A stretch of 64,000 bases of DNA from Roseinatronobacter sp. S2 (lineage in GTDB: Bacteria > Pseudomonadota > Alphaproteobacteria > Rhodobacterales > Rhodobacteraceae): positions 2,538,001 to 2,602,000 of the forward strand of contig NZ_CP121113.1 of the NCBI RefSeq assembly GCF_029581395.1, given 5' to 3'. Under the pieces are notes generated by a model. The model was not told the DNA's origin, ran no database searches, and saw only the letters and a list, made by a program, of their open reading frames with translations. Positions 56,419 to 64,000 of this stretch are shown one piece after another. How positions within the stretch are numbered: the first letter of the stretch is position 1; each line of letters starts with the position of its first letter. A program made the translations under genes and the position numbers.

Positions 56419-57354
56419 ATGAGTTGGAACCCCGCACTCGACCCCGGCTGCCCAGATTAGATTGGCGTCGACGCGATTGAGACACTCATCGTTCCACGGT
56501 CCCGCGATCTGGGCGGGTTCGAGGTCCGGCGCGCGCTGCCAGCGCCAAAGCGGCAGATGGTCGGCCCGTTCATCTTCTTCGATCAGGCCGGGCCAGCCGA
56601 ATTGCTGACCGGACAGGGCGTCGATGTGCGGCCGCATCCGCATATCGGGCTGGGCACGGTGACCTATCTTTTTCGCGGCGACTTCCATCACCGCGACAGC
56701 ACCGGCGCCGATCAGATCATCAGCCCCGGCGCGCTGAACTGGATGGTGGCCGGGCGCGGCGTGACCCATTCGGAACGCACCTCGGCCGCGGCCCGCAGCG
56801 GGCCGAACAGCCTGTTCGGGATCCAGACATGGCTGGCCCTGCCTGACACGCATGAAGATATGGCGCCCAGTTTCGAACATCACGGGCAGGAAGCGCTGCC
56901 GTTGATCGAGGATCACGGCGTGTCCGTCCGCCTGATCCTTGGCAGCGCCTATGGAAAGACCGCGCCCGCAACGATGCTGTCGGAAACCTTCTATGCCGAC
57001 GTGACACTCGAACCCGGACGCCGCCTGCCGATGCCGGACGATCACGAAGACCGGGGCATCTACATCGTCGAAGGTTCCATCTCGGTCGCGGGGCAGGATT
57101 TTGAGGCGGGCCGGATGATGGTCTTCCGGCCGGGCGACAGGATCACCGTCGCTGCGGGCGACCGGGGCGCACGGATCATGATCCTTGGCGGCGCCACCTT
57201 TTCCGGCCCCCGCTACATATGGTGGAACTTCGTCGCCTCGTCGAAGGAGCGCATCGAACATGCAAAGGCCGAATGGCGTGCCGCGAAGTGGGGCAAGGGG
57301 CGTTTCGATCTGCCGGTCGATGACCGCGACGAACATATCCCCGCGCCGGATTGA
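56419..57354 (+). pseudogene. pirin-family protein, interrupted by an amber codon at position 14
   Basis: Cupin-fold iron protein; members have quercetinase activity or act as redox sensors. From the ATG at 56419 the frame reads MSWNPALDPGCPD, then TAG (56458-56460), then IGVDAIETLIVPRSRDLGGF and on in the same frame to 57354. The rest is intact: GPFIFFDQAGPAELL, the metal ligands in VRPHPHIGLGTVTYL and the Glu in THSERT. An ATG at 56557 could restart translation and give 265 aa, but this would lose the first strand. It is a recent nonsense mutation or a base error, not decay of the whole gene. Confidence 0.82.
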
Positions 57355-57452
57355 CCGGCGCCAATGACATGACTGGCGGGCGCGATGCGGGCGACCGGTG
57401 ACCTGATGACCGGTCCCCGCAAGCGACAGATGCCGAATGGAGACGACATGCA

Positions 57453-58712
57453 ATGAGCACCACTTGGCCCCAACTCGACTACCTTGAATGGCGCGAAACC
57501 TGTTCCGCCCTGCATCTGTATCTACAGATCGTCGGCAAATACAGGCTGGCGCATACGCCATGGCTCAACCATTCTTGGAACGCGACATTCTATGTCACGC
57601 CGACTGGCCTGGCATCCTCTCCCATCCCGGATGGTCCGGGCATCGAGATCGTATTTGATCTTCGCGATCACATTGTCGTCGGGACATGCGGCAACGGCCG
57701 CAGGGCGACATTCGCACTCGGGCCATCCACGGTCGCGGCGTTTCGCGCGAATTTCGTGCAGTTGATTACCGACCTCGGGGGCACGCCGACCTTCAACGAC
57801 ACACCAAACGAGGTGCCCAACCCCGTCCCGTTCAGCGAGGATCATCGCGACCGGCCCTACAACCGGGACGCCGTGCAGCGCTATCACCAGGCCCTAGTCG
57901 CGGTCGACCGGGTAATGGGCAGATTTCGGACCTCCTTTCTCGGCAAGTCCAGCCCGGTTCACCTGTTCTGGGGGGCAATGGATCTCGCTGTCACCCGGTT
58001 TTCCGGGCGGCGCGCGCCGCTTCACCCTGCCGGGATTCCAACCCTGCCGGATGACGTGGCGCAGGAAGCCTATGACCGCGAAGTGTCTTCGGCAGGGTTC
58101 TGGCCGGGCGGAAATGGATTAGATTTTCCCGCCTTCTATGCCTACGCCTATCCCGCGCCGGGCGGTTATCGGGGCGCGCAAGTGCAGCCCGATGCGGCGT
58201 TCTGGCATGATGGCCTGTCGGAATTCATACTGCCCTACGATGCCGTGCAGACCGCAGCCAATCCCGACGAGGCCCTGATGGCTTTTCTGGTCTCGACCTA
58301 CGAGGCAGCCGCCGGTCTGGGACACTGGGACCGCGATCTTCTGGAATGCGCGCAGGGGCAGCCACGCCAGGTGCGACCCCACAGCGCGTTGCAGGAGAAG
58401 AACACCGCCACGACGATGGACGCCCCGGTCGAACGGGAAGATGGCGCATCGAAGGGGCGTTACCACGCAGTCATCGACGGCAACGTGGCCGAAATGACCT
58501 ATAGCCGTGCCGGTGACGGGCTGATCATCATCGATCACACCGAAGTTCCTGCGGCCTTGCGTGGCCGCAAGGTCGGAGAGATGCTGGTGCGACAGGCGGT
58601 CGAGGATGCGCGGCGTGACAAGGTAGCGATCGTCCCGCTCTGCCCGTTCGCAAAGGCCCAGTTCGACCGCCATCCGGACTGGCAGGACGTGTTGCGCCAG
58701 TCGCAAATTTGA
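57453..58712 (+). CDS. fusion of a DUF5996 domain with a GNAT (NATD1-like) acetyltransferase domain
   Basis: 419 aa. Residues 1-315 are a DUF5996 protein (LHLYLQIVGKYRLAHTPWLN, YVTPTGLASSPIP, FWGAMDLAVTRFSGRRAP, AAFWHDGLSEFILPYDAV, FLVSTYEAAAGLGHWDRD). After a 25-residue linker, residues 340-419 form a minimal acetyltransferase domain (HTEVPAALRGRKVGEMLV, VPLCPFAKAQFDRHPDW) like human NATD1 and E. coli YidJ. The two domains are usually separate genes. GGAG precedes the ATG. The stop overlaps the next small frame (TGATG). Confidence 0.88.
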   Translation: MSTTWPQLDYLEWRETCSALHLYLQIVGKYRLAHTPWLNHSWNATFYVTPTGLASSPIPDGPGIEIVFDLRDHIVVGTCGNGRRATFALGPSTVAAFRANFVQLITDLGGTPTFNDTPNEVPNPVPFSEDHRDRPYNRDAVQRYHQALVAVDRVMGRFRTSFLGKSSPVHLFWGAMDLAVTRFSGRRAPLHPAGIPTLPDDVAQEAYDREVSSAGFWPGGNGLDFPAFYAYAYPAPGGYRGAQVQPDAAFWHDGLSEFILPYDAVQTAANPDEALMAFLVSTYEAAAGLGHWDRDLLECAQGQPRQVRPHSALQEKNTATTMDAPVEREDGASKGRYHAVIDGNVAEMTYSRAGDGLIIIDHTEVPAALRGRKVGEMLVRQAVEDARRDKVAIVPLCPFAKAQFDRHPDWQDVLRQSQI

Positions 58713-58837
58713 TGTTCGATGGACCGGACTTTACGGTGGGAAAGCCATTCGGGACGATGGGTAAATCCCTGTCACTGCCGCCGTTTCCGGAACCACGCCG
58801 CGCGGCAATGGAGGCGGAGCTGAAGCCACTGGAGTGA
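58712..58837 (+). CDS. possible small coupled gene (41 aa), unknown
   Basis: ATG overlaps the stop of the DUF5996-GNAT gene in TGATG, a typical coupling junction. The frame MFDGPDFTVGKPFG ... LPPFPEPRRAAMEAELKPLE looks protein-like, with a Pro-rich middle and a helical end, but I recognise no family. It could also be the tail of a lost gene. Low certainty. Confidence 0.35.
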   Translation: MFDGPDFTVGKPFGTMGKSLSLPPFPEPRRAAMEAELKPLE

Positions 58838-58941
58838 AAGACCCTTCGCCAGTCGCCGGTATATCCCGGCGGCTGGCATGACAGTTTAGCGCCGCAAGGC
58901 ACCGCCGGGAATAGGCGTTTCAGTTCGAAAGGGGCGGGCCG

Positions 58942-60720
58942 ATGGCCGTAGAAGGATTAGGGCCGACCATTGGCCCGGTGGTGGTGCTGATGGGGGCGGC
59001 GGTGATTGCAGTGCCCCTGTTCCGGCGCCTTGGGCTGGGCTCGGTGCTGGGGTATTTCGCCGCCGGGGCGTTGGTGGGCCCATCCGTGCTGGGGCTGTTC
59101 ACCGACCCTGATACGATCCTGCATTTCGCCGAACTGGGCGTGGTGATGTTCCTGTTCATCATCGGGCTGGAATTGCGCCCGCAAAAGCTTTGGGCGCTGC
59201 GCGGGCAGATATTCGGGCTGGGACTGGCACAGGTAAGTCTTGCGATTGCCCTGCTGTCCTTGGCGGGCATGGTGGTCTTTTCGCTGCCACCTGTCACGGC
59301 CTTCATCGCCGGGGCTGGCTTTGTGCTGTCCTCGACTGCCGTGATCATGTCCACCTTGCAGGAACGAGGAGAGATTGCCGGCCTTGAAGGGCAAAAATCC
59401 GTCTCGATCCTGCTGTTTGAGGATCTGCTGATCGTGCCCTTGCTTGTGGTCGTGGCCTTCCTCTCGCCGGTTGGGCAAGGCGCGGGCGGGCTACCGGCGC
59501 TGGCGCTGGCGTTGTCCGGGCTGGTCGCGCTGCTTGTCGCAGGTCGGTGGCTTCTGGATCCGTTTTTTGCCCTTCTGGCCCGCACCCGTGCCCGCGAGGT
59601 GCTGAGTGCGGGTGCGCTGCTGGTCGTGCTGGGGGCGGCGCTGCTGATGGAGGCCGTGGGCCTGTCGATGGCGATGGGCGCGTTTCTGGCCGGTGTTTTA
59701 CTCTCTGGCTCCAGCTATCGCCATCAGATTGAAAGCGATATCGAGCCGTTCAAGGGCCTGTTGATGGGCCTGTTCTTTCTGGCGGTCGGGATGTCGCTGA
59801 ACCTGTCTGTCGTGGCGTTGGAATGGCCGCTGCTTCTGGCGCTGCTGGCCGTTTATGTGCTGGTCAAGGCGGCTGCTATCTACGCCACGGCGCGGGTCTT
59901 TGGCGGCACCAATCTGGCCGCATTGCGCCGCACGGCCATGTTTGCGCAAGGGGGCGAATTTGCCTTCGTCCTTTATACCGCTGCGGTGGCAGGCGGCGTG
60001 ATCGATGCGCGCGAAAACGCGATCTTCTCGACAGTGGTGATCCTGTCCATGGCGATCACGCCACTGATCCTGATCGCCGCTGACCGGCTGTTGCGCGAGC
60101 AAGGCGCCACGCTCGACGGGGTCGAGGCGGCAGAGGGCTTGCGCGGGCAGGTTCTGGTGATCGGCTTCGGGCGTTTTGGCCAGATCGCGCTGCAAATGCT
60201 GCTGGCGCGCGGCGCGCAGGTCTCGGTGATCGAGAACAACCCCGACCGCATCCGCGAGGCTGCGCGCTTTGGCTTCAAGGTCTATTACGGCGACGGCACG
60301 CGACTGGATATCCTGCATGCGTCGGGCGCGGCAACTGCACAGGTGATCCTGATCTGTGTCGACGATCGCCGTGCCGTCAGCGCCATTGCAGACCTGATCC
60401 AGCACGAATTCCCGAATGCGGCGGTGCTGGCGCGCAGCTATGACCGCGGCCATTCGATGGAACTGATCCGCGCAGGCGTGAGTTTTGAGATACGCGAGAC
60501 TGTTGAATCTGCCCTGCTGATGGGGGCCGAAGGGCTGCGCCGACTTGGATTGGACGAGGCTGCTGTGACCGAAGCACTGGAAGATACCCGCCGCCGTGAT
60601 GCACAGCGCCTGACCGAACAGGTGCTGGGTGATATCATGTCCGGGCGCGACAAGATGCTGATCGCGCCAGTGCCGGAACCCCTGACGGCCGCCAAAGCCT
60701 TTTCGAAAGGAGATACATGA
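58942..60720 (+). CDS. Kef-type K+/H+ antiporter of the CPA2 family (KefB/KefC-like)
   Basis: 592 aa. Residues 1-385 form about twelve transmembrane helices of the Na+/H+ exchanger fold (YFAAGALVGPSVLGL, LFIIGLELRPQKLW, LSSTAVIMSTLQERGE). Residues about 398-515 are an RCK_N (TrkA_N) NAD-binding domain with GFGRFGQIALQML. In E. coli KefB/KefC such proteins expel K+ on electrophile stress, gated by glutathione adducts. The stop overlaps the start of an FMN reductase gene, like the ancillary KefF/KefG arrangement. Confidence 0.92.
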   Translation: MAVEGLGPTIGPVVVLMGAAVIAVPLFRRLGLGSVLGYFAAGALVGPSVLGLFTDPDTILHFAELGVVMFLFIIGLELRPQKLWALRGQIFGLGLAQVSLAIALLSLAGMVVFSLPPVTAFIAGAGFVLSSTAVIMSTLQERGEIAGLEGQKSVSILLFEDLLIVPLLVVVAFLSPVGQGAGGLPALALALSGLVALLVAGRWLLDPFFALLARTRAREVLSAGALLVVLGAALLMEAVGLSMAMGAFLAGVLLSGSSYRHQIESDIEPFKGLLMGLFFLAVGMSLNLSVVALEWPLLLALLAVYVLVKAAAIYATARVFGGTNLAALRRTAMFAQGGEFAFVLYTAAVAGGVIDARENAIFSTVVILSMAITPLILIAADRLLREQGATLDGVEAAEGLRGQVLVIGFGRFGQIALQMLLARGAQVSVIENNPDRIREAARFGFKVYYGDGTRLDILHASGAATAQVILICVDDRRAVSAIADLIQHEFPNAAVLARSYDRGHSMELIRAGVSFEIRETVESALLMGAEGLRRLGLDEAAVTEALEDTRRRDAQRLTEQVLGDIMSGRDKMLIAPVPEPLTAAKAFSKGDT

Positions 60721-61262
60721 TGACAAAAACAATCCTCGGCCTTAGCGGCAGCCTGCGGCGCGCGTCGTTCAATACAGGCTTGCTCCGCGCGGCAGCCGAA
60801 ATGGTGCCGGATGGCACAAAGATCGAGATCGGGTCGATCCGCGACGTGCCGCTTTATGATGGGGATCTGGAAAAAGCCTCTGGGCTGCCGCCTGCTGTCG
60901 AAACGCTGCAAGCCCAACTTAATGCCGCAGATGGGGTGCTGCTGGTGACCCCCGAATACAATAACGGCATTCCCGGTGTGTTCAAGAATGCCATCGACTG
61001 GATGTCGCGCGGGCCGGGATTGCAGATGTGGGCAGGCAAGCCGGTTGCGGTGATCGGCGCATCGCCCGGCGGGTTCGGCACGATGATGTCGCAAGCCCAC
61101 TGGCTGCCGGTACTGCGCACGCTCAAGGCCAATTTCTGGGCCGAGGGGCGGTTGATGGTGTCGCGGGCGGGCGATCTGTTCGATGGTGACGGAAACCTGA
61201 CGGATACCGGCAGCCGTGAGCGATTGGCAGCTTTTATCGACGGGTTCACGAAAGTCATTTGA
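60717..61262 (+). CDS. NAD(P)H-dependent FMN reductase (quinone reductase)
   Basis: 181 aa flavodoxin-like fold. FMN phosphate loop GLSGSLRRASFN at residues 8-19, TPEYNNGIPGVFKNAIDW at about 79-96, and GASPGGFGT. Similar to ChrR/YieF quinone and chromate reductases. Its ATG overlaps the antiporter stop (ATGA), so it may be the ancillary regulator of the antiporter, as KefF is for KefC, although KefF belongs to another flavodoxin-like branch. Confidence 0.9.
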   Translation: MMTKTILGLSGSLRRASFNTGLLRAAAEMVPDGTKIEIGSIRDVPLYDGDLEKASGLPPAVETLQAQLNAADGVLLVTPEYNNGIPGVFKNAIDWMSRGPGLQMWAGKPVAVIGASPGGFGTMMSQAHWLPVLRTLKANFWAEGRLMVSRAGDLFDGDGNLTDTGSRERLAAFIDGFTKVI

Positions 61263-61394
61263 AAGGCTGCGAAAAGGCCCTGACTGCCGGGCGGGGATAC
61301 GTTATCGCGCGCGCCTCAAACGGCCATTCGCTGATCGAGCCAAGCTTTCGCGACCTTCATATCCGTTACACCAAGGTCGTGGCCTGCGGGCAAG

Positions 61395-61604
61395 GTGCGC
61401 GCGCCGGCGGATATGGATGCCAGGGCCGCGCGCGAGGTGACGCCCTTCATCACTGGCGGCCTGCGCGTGGCAGAAGATTTCGCCAAAACGATGGCGCTGG
61501 CGGCGGATGCGGTGGCACTCAGCAATTCGGCCATGCGGGCGGTTGACGGTTTCGCGGTGCGTATGTGCAATTCTGACAATTGCCCTGTCGGCATCACCAC
61601 CTGA
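61395..61604 (+). pseudogene. fragment of an FMN-binding glutamate-synthase-like protein
   Basis: Seventy codons reading REVTPFITGGLRVAEDFAKT, ALAADAVALSNSAMRAVDGF and MCNSDNCPVGITT, which match the part of GltB/GltS-FMN-domain proteins that binds FMN and the iron-sulfur cluster (normally CxxNNCPVGIAT). Nothing of the rest is seen on either side. The preceding 130 bp have no recognised content. Confidence 0.7.
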
Positions 61605-61734
61605 AAACGCGAAGTGTCCGACCCGCGTGGCATTCGGTTTGCAAGCCTTGCTTGTCGCACATAGCCGCCATGGCATTCCGAACGCTGGTGGGGCGGCATG
61701 CGTCACCCCATCTTTGAGCGGAAAGGAAAATACC

Positions 61735-62301
61735 ATGCTTGATACATATACCATTCGCCAAAATGAGATGCCTGAGGACATGTGGCACCTGTTGGCAGCA
61801 TACCCGCGCGACAGCTGGGACGCGCATCCGGGCTTCAAGGAAAAAACCAGACACTGGCTCGGGGCGCATCAGATGTTCCGCCGCGTGGCAGAGCGCATTC
61901 GGCTGGATACTGAAGGGCTGATGAACAAAGATGTGGCGCTGGATGACTATGCTGACCGCCTGTCCTATTATGGGGGCAATCTGGTGGCCAACCTGCACGG
62001 CCATCACGGCTGGGAGGATCGCAGCTTTTTCCCCGAGCTCTCAGTTGCAGACCCACGGTTTGACGCTGGTCTGCAGGTGTTGGAACAGGATCACGCTGAT
62101 CTGGACAAGGTGTTGGATGATTTCAACCGCACCGCCAACCGGCTGATCATTCTGTCCGGCATGGATGAGGCGCAAGCTTACGCCGAGGCGGGAAAGGTGC
62201 TTGCGAATGCGGCGACGATCGAGGCGTTTCTGAAACGCCACCTGAGCGACGAAGAAGAACTGGCGGTGCCGATTATCTTGCATCACCGGCTGAGAGGATA
62301 G
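61735..62301 (+). CDS. hemerythrin-like (HHE) domain protein
   Basis: 188 aa, four-helix bundle that may bind a di-iron centre. His residues in WLGAHQMFRRV, NLHGHHGWEDRSFFPEL, LEQDHADLDKVLDDF and FLKRHLSDEEELAVPIILHH fit the HHE pattern, with Glu in the right places. Such proteins bind O2, NO or iron, or repair iron-sulfur clusters. GAAAGGAAA precedes the ATG at 61735. It lies between two broken genes. Confidence 0.85.
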   Translation: MLDTYTIRQNEMPEDMWHLLAAYPRDSWDAHPGFKEKTRHWLGAHQMFRRVAERIRLDTEGLMNKDVALDDYADRLSYYGGNLVANLHGHHGWEDRSFFPELSVADPRFDAGLQVLEQDHADLDKVLDDFNRTANRLIILSGMDEAQAYAEAGKVLANAATIEAFLKRHLSDEEELAVPIILHHRLRG

Positions 62302-62311
62302 TGGCATCTAC

Positions 62312-62740
62312 ATGACCACAGAAAGATCGACCCGGGAACGCCAAACCGAAGCCAAGACACGCCGCGCGCGGGGCGAATTCGTGCGCGGCGTCAGCGGGTT
62401 CCGCCATGCCATCGGCGATGCAGATTTCCCGCCAGAGCCGGGCCGGTATCAGCTGTTTCTGGCGTTCAATTGCCCTTGATGCCACCGCGTATCGCTGGCG
62501 CGGAATGTTCTGGGGCTGCAAGACAGCATCACGATGGATGTGGCCTTCCCGAACCATTATGGCCCGTCTGATGGTGACGGACGCACAGTAATCCGCTCAT
62601 CCAAGCAGTTCATTTTCAACACCAGTGCACCGCAATCCCTTCGGTTAGGGAAGATAAGGCTCGGTGATCCAGAGATCGGGATGAAACTGTTTCATGGGTC
62701 ATCTCCATTGATTGTCAGGTGGTTCATGCCTACAAGTTAA
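62312..62740 (+). pseudogene. glutathionyl-hydroquinone reductase-like (GST Xi class) gene with nonsense codon, truncated
   Basis: Starts MTTERSTRERQTEAKTRRAR, then EFVRGVSGFRHAIGD, PPEPGRYQLFLAFNCP, TGA (62477-62479), CHRVSLARNVLGLQDSITMD, VAFPNHYGPSDGDG. The TGA replaces the Trp of the CPWC site typical of these enzymes, and homology ends soon after, about 300 aa short. The remaining frame to 62740 is unrelated. The gene is dead by two separate changes. It follows the hemerythrin gene by 10 bp. Confidence 0.85.
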
Positions 62741-62784
62741 AGCGCACTTGAAGTCAACCGTAATGCAGAAGAAAGCGCCGATCC

Positions 62785-63249
62785 ATGGAAACCACCCTTA
62801 CCATCAATCAGATATCGCGGCGCAGCGGCGTCGCATCCTCGGCACTACGCTACTATGAGGAGCGCGGCCTTATCGTTTCCGAACGGGCCGGGTCGGGCCA
62901 CAGGCGCTTCCCGCGCCATGTTTTGCGCCGCCTGGCCTTCATCACCTTTGCGCAAAAACTTGGCATGACGCTGGATGAAATAAAGCTGGACCTCGATAAA
63001 CTGCCCACCGATCATGTGCCGACCGGCGATGACTGGACGGCACTGTCGAAGAAGTGGACAGACCGGGTGGATGAGCAGATTGCACAGCTTCAGCGCTTGC
63101 GCGATGGCTTGTCTGACTGCATCGGCTGCGGTTGCCTGTCCCTTAAAGTCTGCAAACTTCTCAATCCCGATGATGCGTTGGGACAGAAGGGTCCGGGGCC
63201 AAGAAGTTGGGTTGAAGACCATGAGAGTGATCCCGCGACATCTGCCTGA
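62785..63249 (+). CDS. soxR: redox-sensitive transcriptional activator SoxR
   Basis: 154 aa, MerR family. N-terminal helix-turn-helix ISRRSGVASSALRYYEERGL and a dimerisation helix. The [2Fe-2S] ligands C112, C115, C117 and C123 in CIGCGCLSLKVC match SoxR spacing exactly. It senses redox-cycling compounds. No SoxS is expected outside enterics; direct targets would be nearby transporters or oxidoreductases. No SoxR-type promoter was recognised by eye around it. Confidence 0.95.
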   Translation: METTLTINQISRRSGVASSALRYYEERGLIVSERAGSGHRRFPRHVLRRLAFITFAQKLGMTLDEIKLDLDKLPTDHVPTGDDWTALSKKWTDRVDEQIAQLQRLRDGLSDCIGCGCLSLKVCKLLNPDDALGQKGPGPRSWVEDHESDPATSA

Positions 63250-63350
63250 CATGTCGGGACAGACAGGTTCAGTTGCGCGCCGTCACCATATCTGATTAGA
63301 AAAACACCGTGGGTGCCGCAAGATGCGCCCGCGTTCGGCAAGGAACACCA

Positions 63351-64000
63351 TCAGCTGGCCTGAAGGTCGCGGTAGTTTACGACGATCTTCGACGACCCCA
63401 CCAGAACCACTGCATATCCGGGGCGCTCCAGACTGCGGCTCATGTCGTCATCCGCCATGTTGAGATCGAACTGAACATGCAGGCTTTTGAGCGTGGCGAA
63501 GGGGTTTCCGGCCCACAGACCAGAGACATTCCGATGCACATGCCCGCAAAACAGGTGGGTGGGGCGACGTCTGCGCTTCAGGAGACCGGTCAATCGATCA
63601 GCGTTCAATAGTTTCAAACGATCAAGTGCCGGAACCCCGATGTCACAGGGGGGATGGTGCAGAAAGATCAGCAGTGGCTCCTCACCGGCGGCCTCGATCT
63701 GACCGGTGATCCACCGCTCTCGGGTGGGGCATAATTCGCCATGATGCTTGCCGTCAGCAGCCTGTGTGTCGAGGTAGAGCAGTTGTGTGCCATCGACGTT
63801 CTCGAAGCCTTGAACAAAGCCATCAATGCAGTTGTTTGCAGGGAATATTGATCTGAGCGCACCACGATCATCGTGGTTTCCAACCAAAAGGCGATACGGA
63901 AACGGCAGCCGCTCCAGTTCCGCACGCAAGATGGCGTAGGCCCCTGGATTGCGCAACTGGATAAGATCGCCGGTCACCACAAGGCGATCTGCGTCGCAAT
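63351..64000 (-). CDS. metallophosphoesterase, class III cyclic-nucleotide phosphodiesterase-like (5' partial)
   Basis: The 5' end is cut by the window: codons reading CDADRLVV precede the GTG at 63980 and continue beyond 64000. Visible motifs are TGDLIQL (metal-binding GD), GNHDDRG (catalytic His), LIFLHHPP and FCGHVHRN. This is the order of the CpdA/IcpA group that cleaves cAMP and similar esters. The N-terminal DxH motif lies outside the window. It is convergent with soxR. Confidence 0.87.
   Translation of the reverse strand, partial: CDADRLVVTGDLIQLRNPGAYAILRAELERLPFPYRLLVGNHDDRGALRSIFPANNCIDGFVQGFENVDGTQLLYLDTQAADGKHHGELCPTRERWITGQIEAAGEEPLLIFLHHPPCDIGVPALDRLKLLNADRLTGLLKRRRRPTHLFCGHVHRNVSGLWAGNPFATLKSLHVQFDLNMADDDMSRSLERPGYAVVLVGSSKIVVNYRDLQAS

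Noticed and set aside
56275..57561. Minus-strand open frame of 428 codons opposite the pirin gene
   Set aside because: Pirin motifs on the plus strand are clear; the opposite frame has no recognisable motif.
59698..60732. Minus-strand open frame of 344 codons opposite the Kef-type gene
   Set aside because: Antisense shadow; rich in His, Gln and Arg, as expected from reversed membrane-protein codons.
33864..64000. A second dusA-type attachment copy at the far end of the island
   Set aside because: I looked for the start segment of dusA elsewhere in the window and did not see it; the right border may have been deleted or lie outside.

Overview
The window looks like a chromosomal segment of an alphaproteobacterium of the order Rhodobacterales (Rhodobacter/Roseobacter group). 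The evidence is an F1-only ATP synthase operon atpHAGDC, the DUF6456/DUF6477 gene pair, Hint-domain and rhomboid proteins of the type common in this group, the ugpBAEC-ugpQ operon, high-GC codon use, and plasmid-derived fragments (RPA-type replication initiator, large ParB-like protein) typical of these bacteria. No rRNA or tRNA gene is visible.

Core half (1-33,864). From the left edge there is a glycerol-3-phosphate/glycerophosphodiester uptake operon (ugpB-A-E-C-Q), then rhomboid protease, clpA, gloB and a methyltransferase. The complete F1 operon atpHAGDC follows and ends in a strong terminator. After it come a large MscS-type channel, cysK, small membrane proteins, a Hint-domain protein, prfB, a class A penicillin-binding protein, an AMIN/amidase_3 amidase, a DsbA-like thiol oxidoreductase, an ABC-F ATPase, DUF6456 and DUF6477 proteins, and dusA. 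Four copies of a roughly 170-240 bp repeat lie in intergenic gaps of this half, all in the same orientation and about 7-10 kb apart. They share long-range inverted repeats, an invariant small hairpin, and a 3' hairpin whose paired bases change in a compensatory way. This is the best candidate here for an undescribed structured element.

Accessory half (33,865-about 62,760). It begins exactly at the 5' end of dusA, a known integration hotspot, with a decayed tyrosine integrase beside it. It continues with remnants of an AbiE toxin-antitoxin pair, a MATE gene with an internal deletion, glyoxalase-like genes, and several regulator/transporter/acetyltransferase cassettes (Rrf2-GyrI, TetR-GNAT, MarR-GNAT fusion, Lrp-MFS, LysE). 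A plasmid replication-initiator fragment and a frameshifted ribbon-helix-helix gene mark old plasmid DNA. A single large gene (47,744-51,142) joins a superfamily-1 helicase to a C-terminal phospholipase-D nuclease, which is the architecture of the Mokosh type II anti-phage system. A tetR-yciI-tag operon follows, then a ParB-like fragment cut by an IS3-family remnant, a lysR gene, and a pirin gene with an early amber codon.

Right end (57,453-64,000). A DUF5996-acetyltransferase fusion is followed by a stress-flavoured cluster: a Kef-type antiporter with a coupled FMN reductase, a hemerythrin-like protein, a glutathionyl-hydroquinone-reductase-like pseudogene with a stop inside its CPWC site, soxR, and a metallophosphoesterase cut by the window edge. 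The accessory half carries more than ten broken genes, while the core half carries none that I can see.
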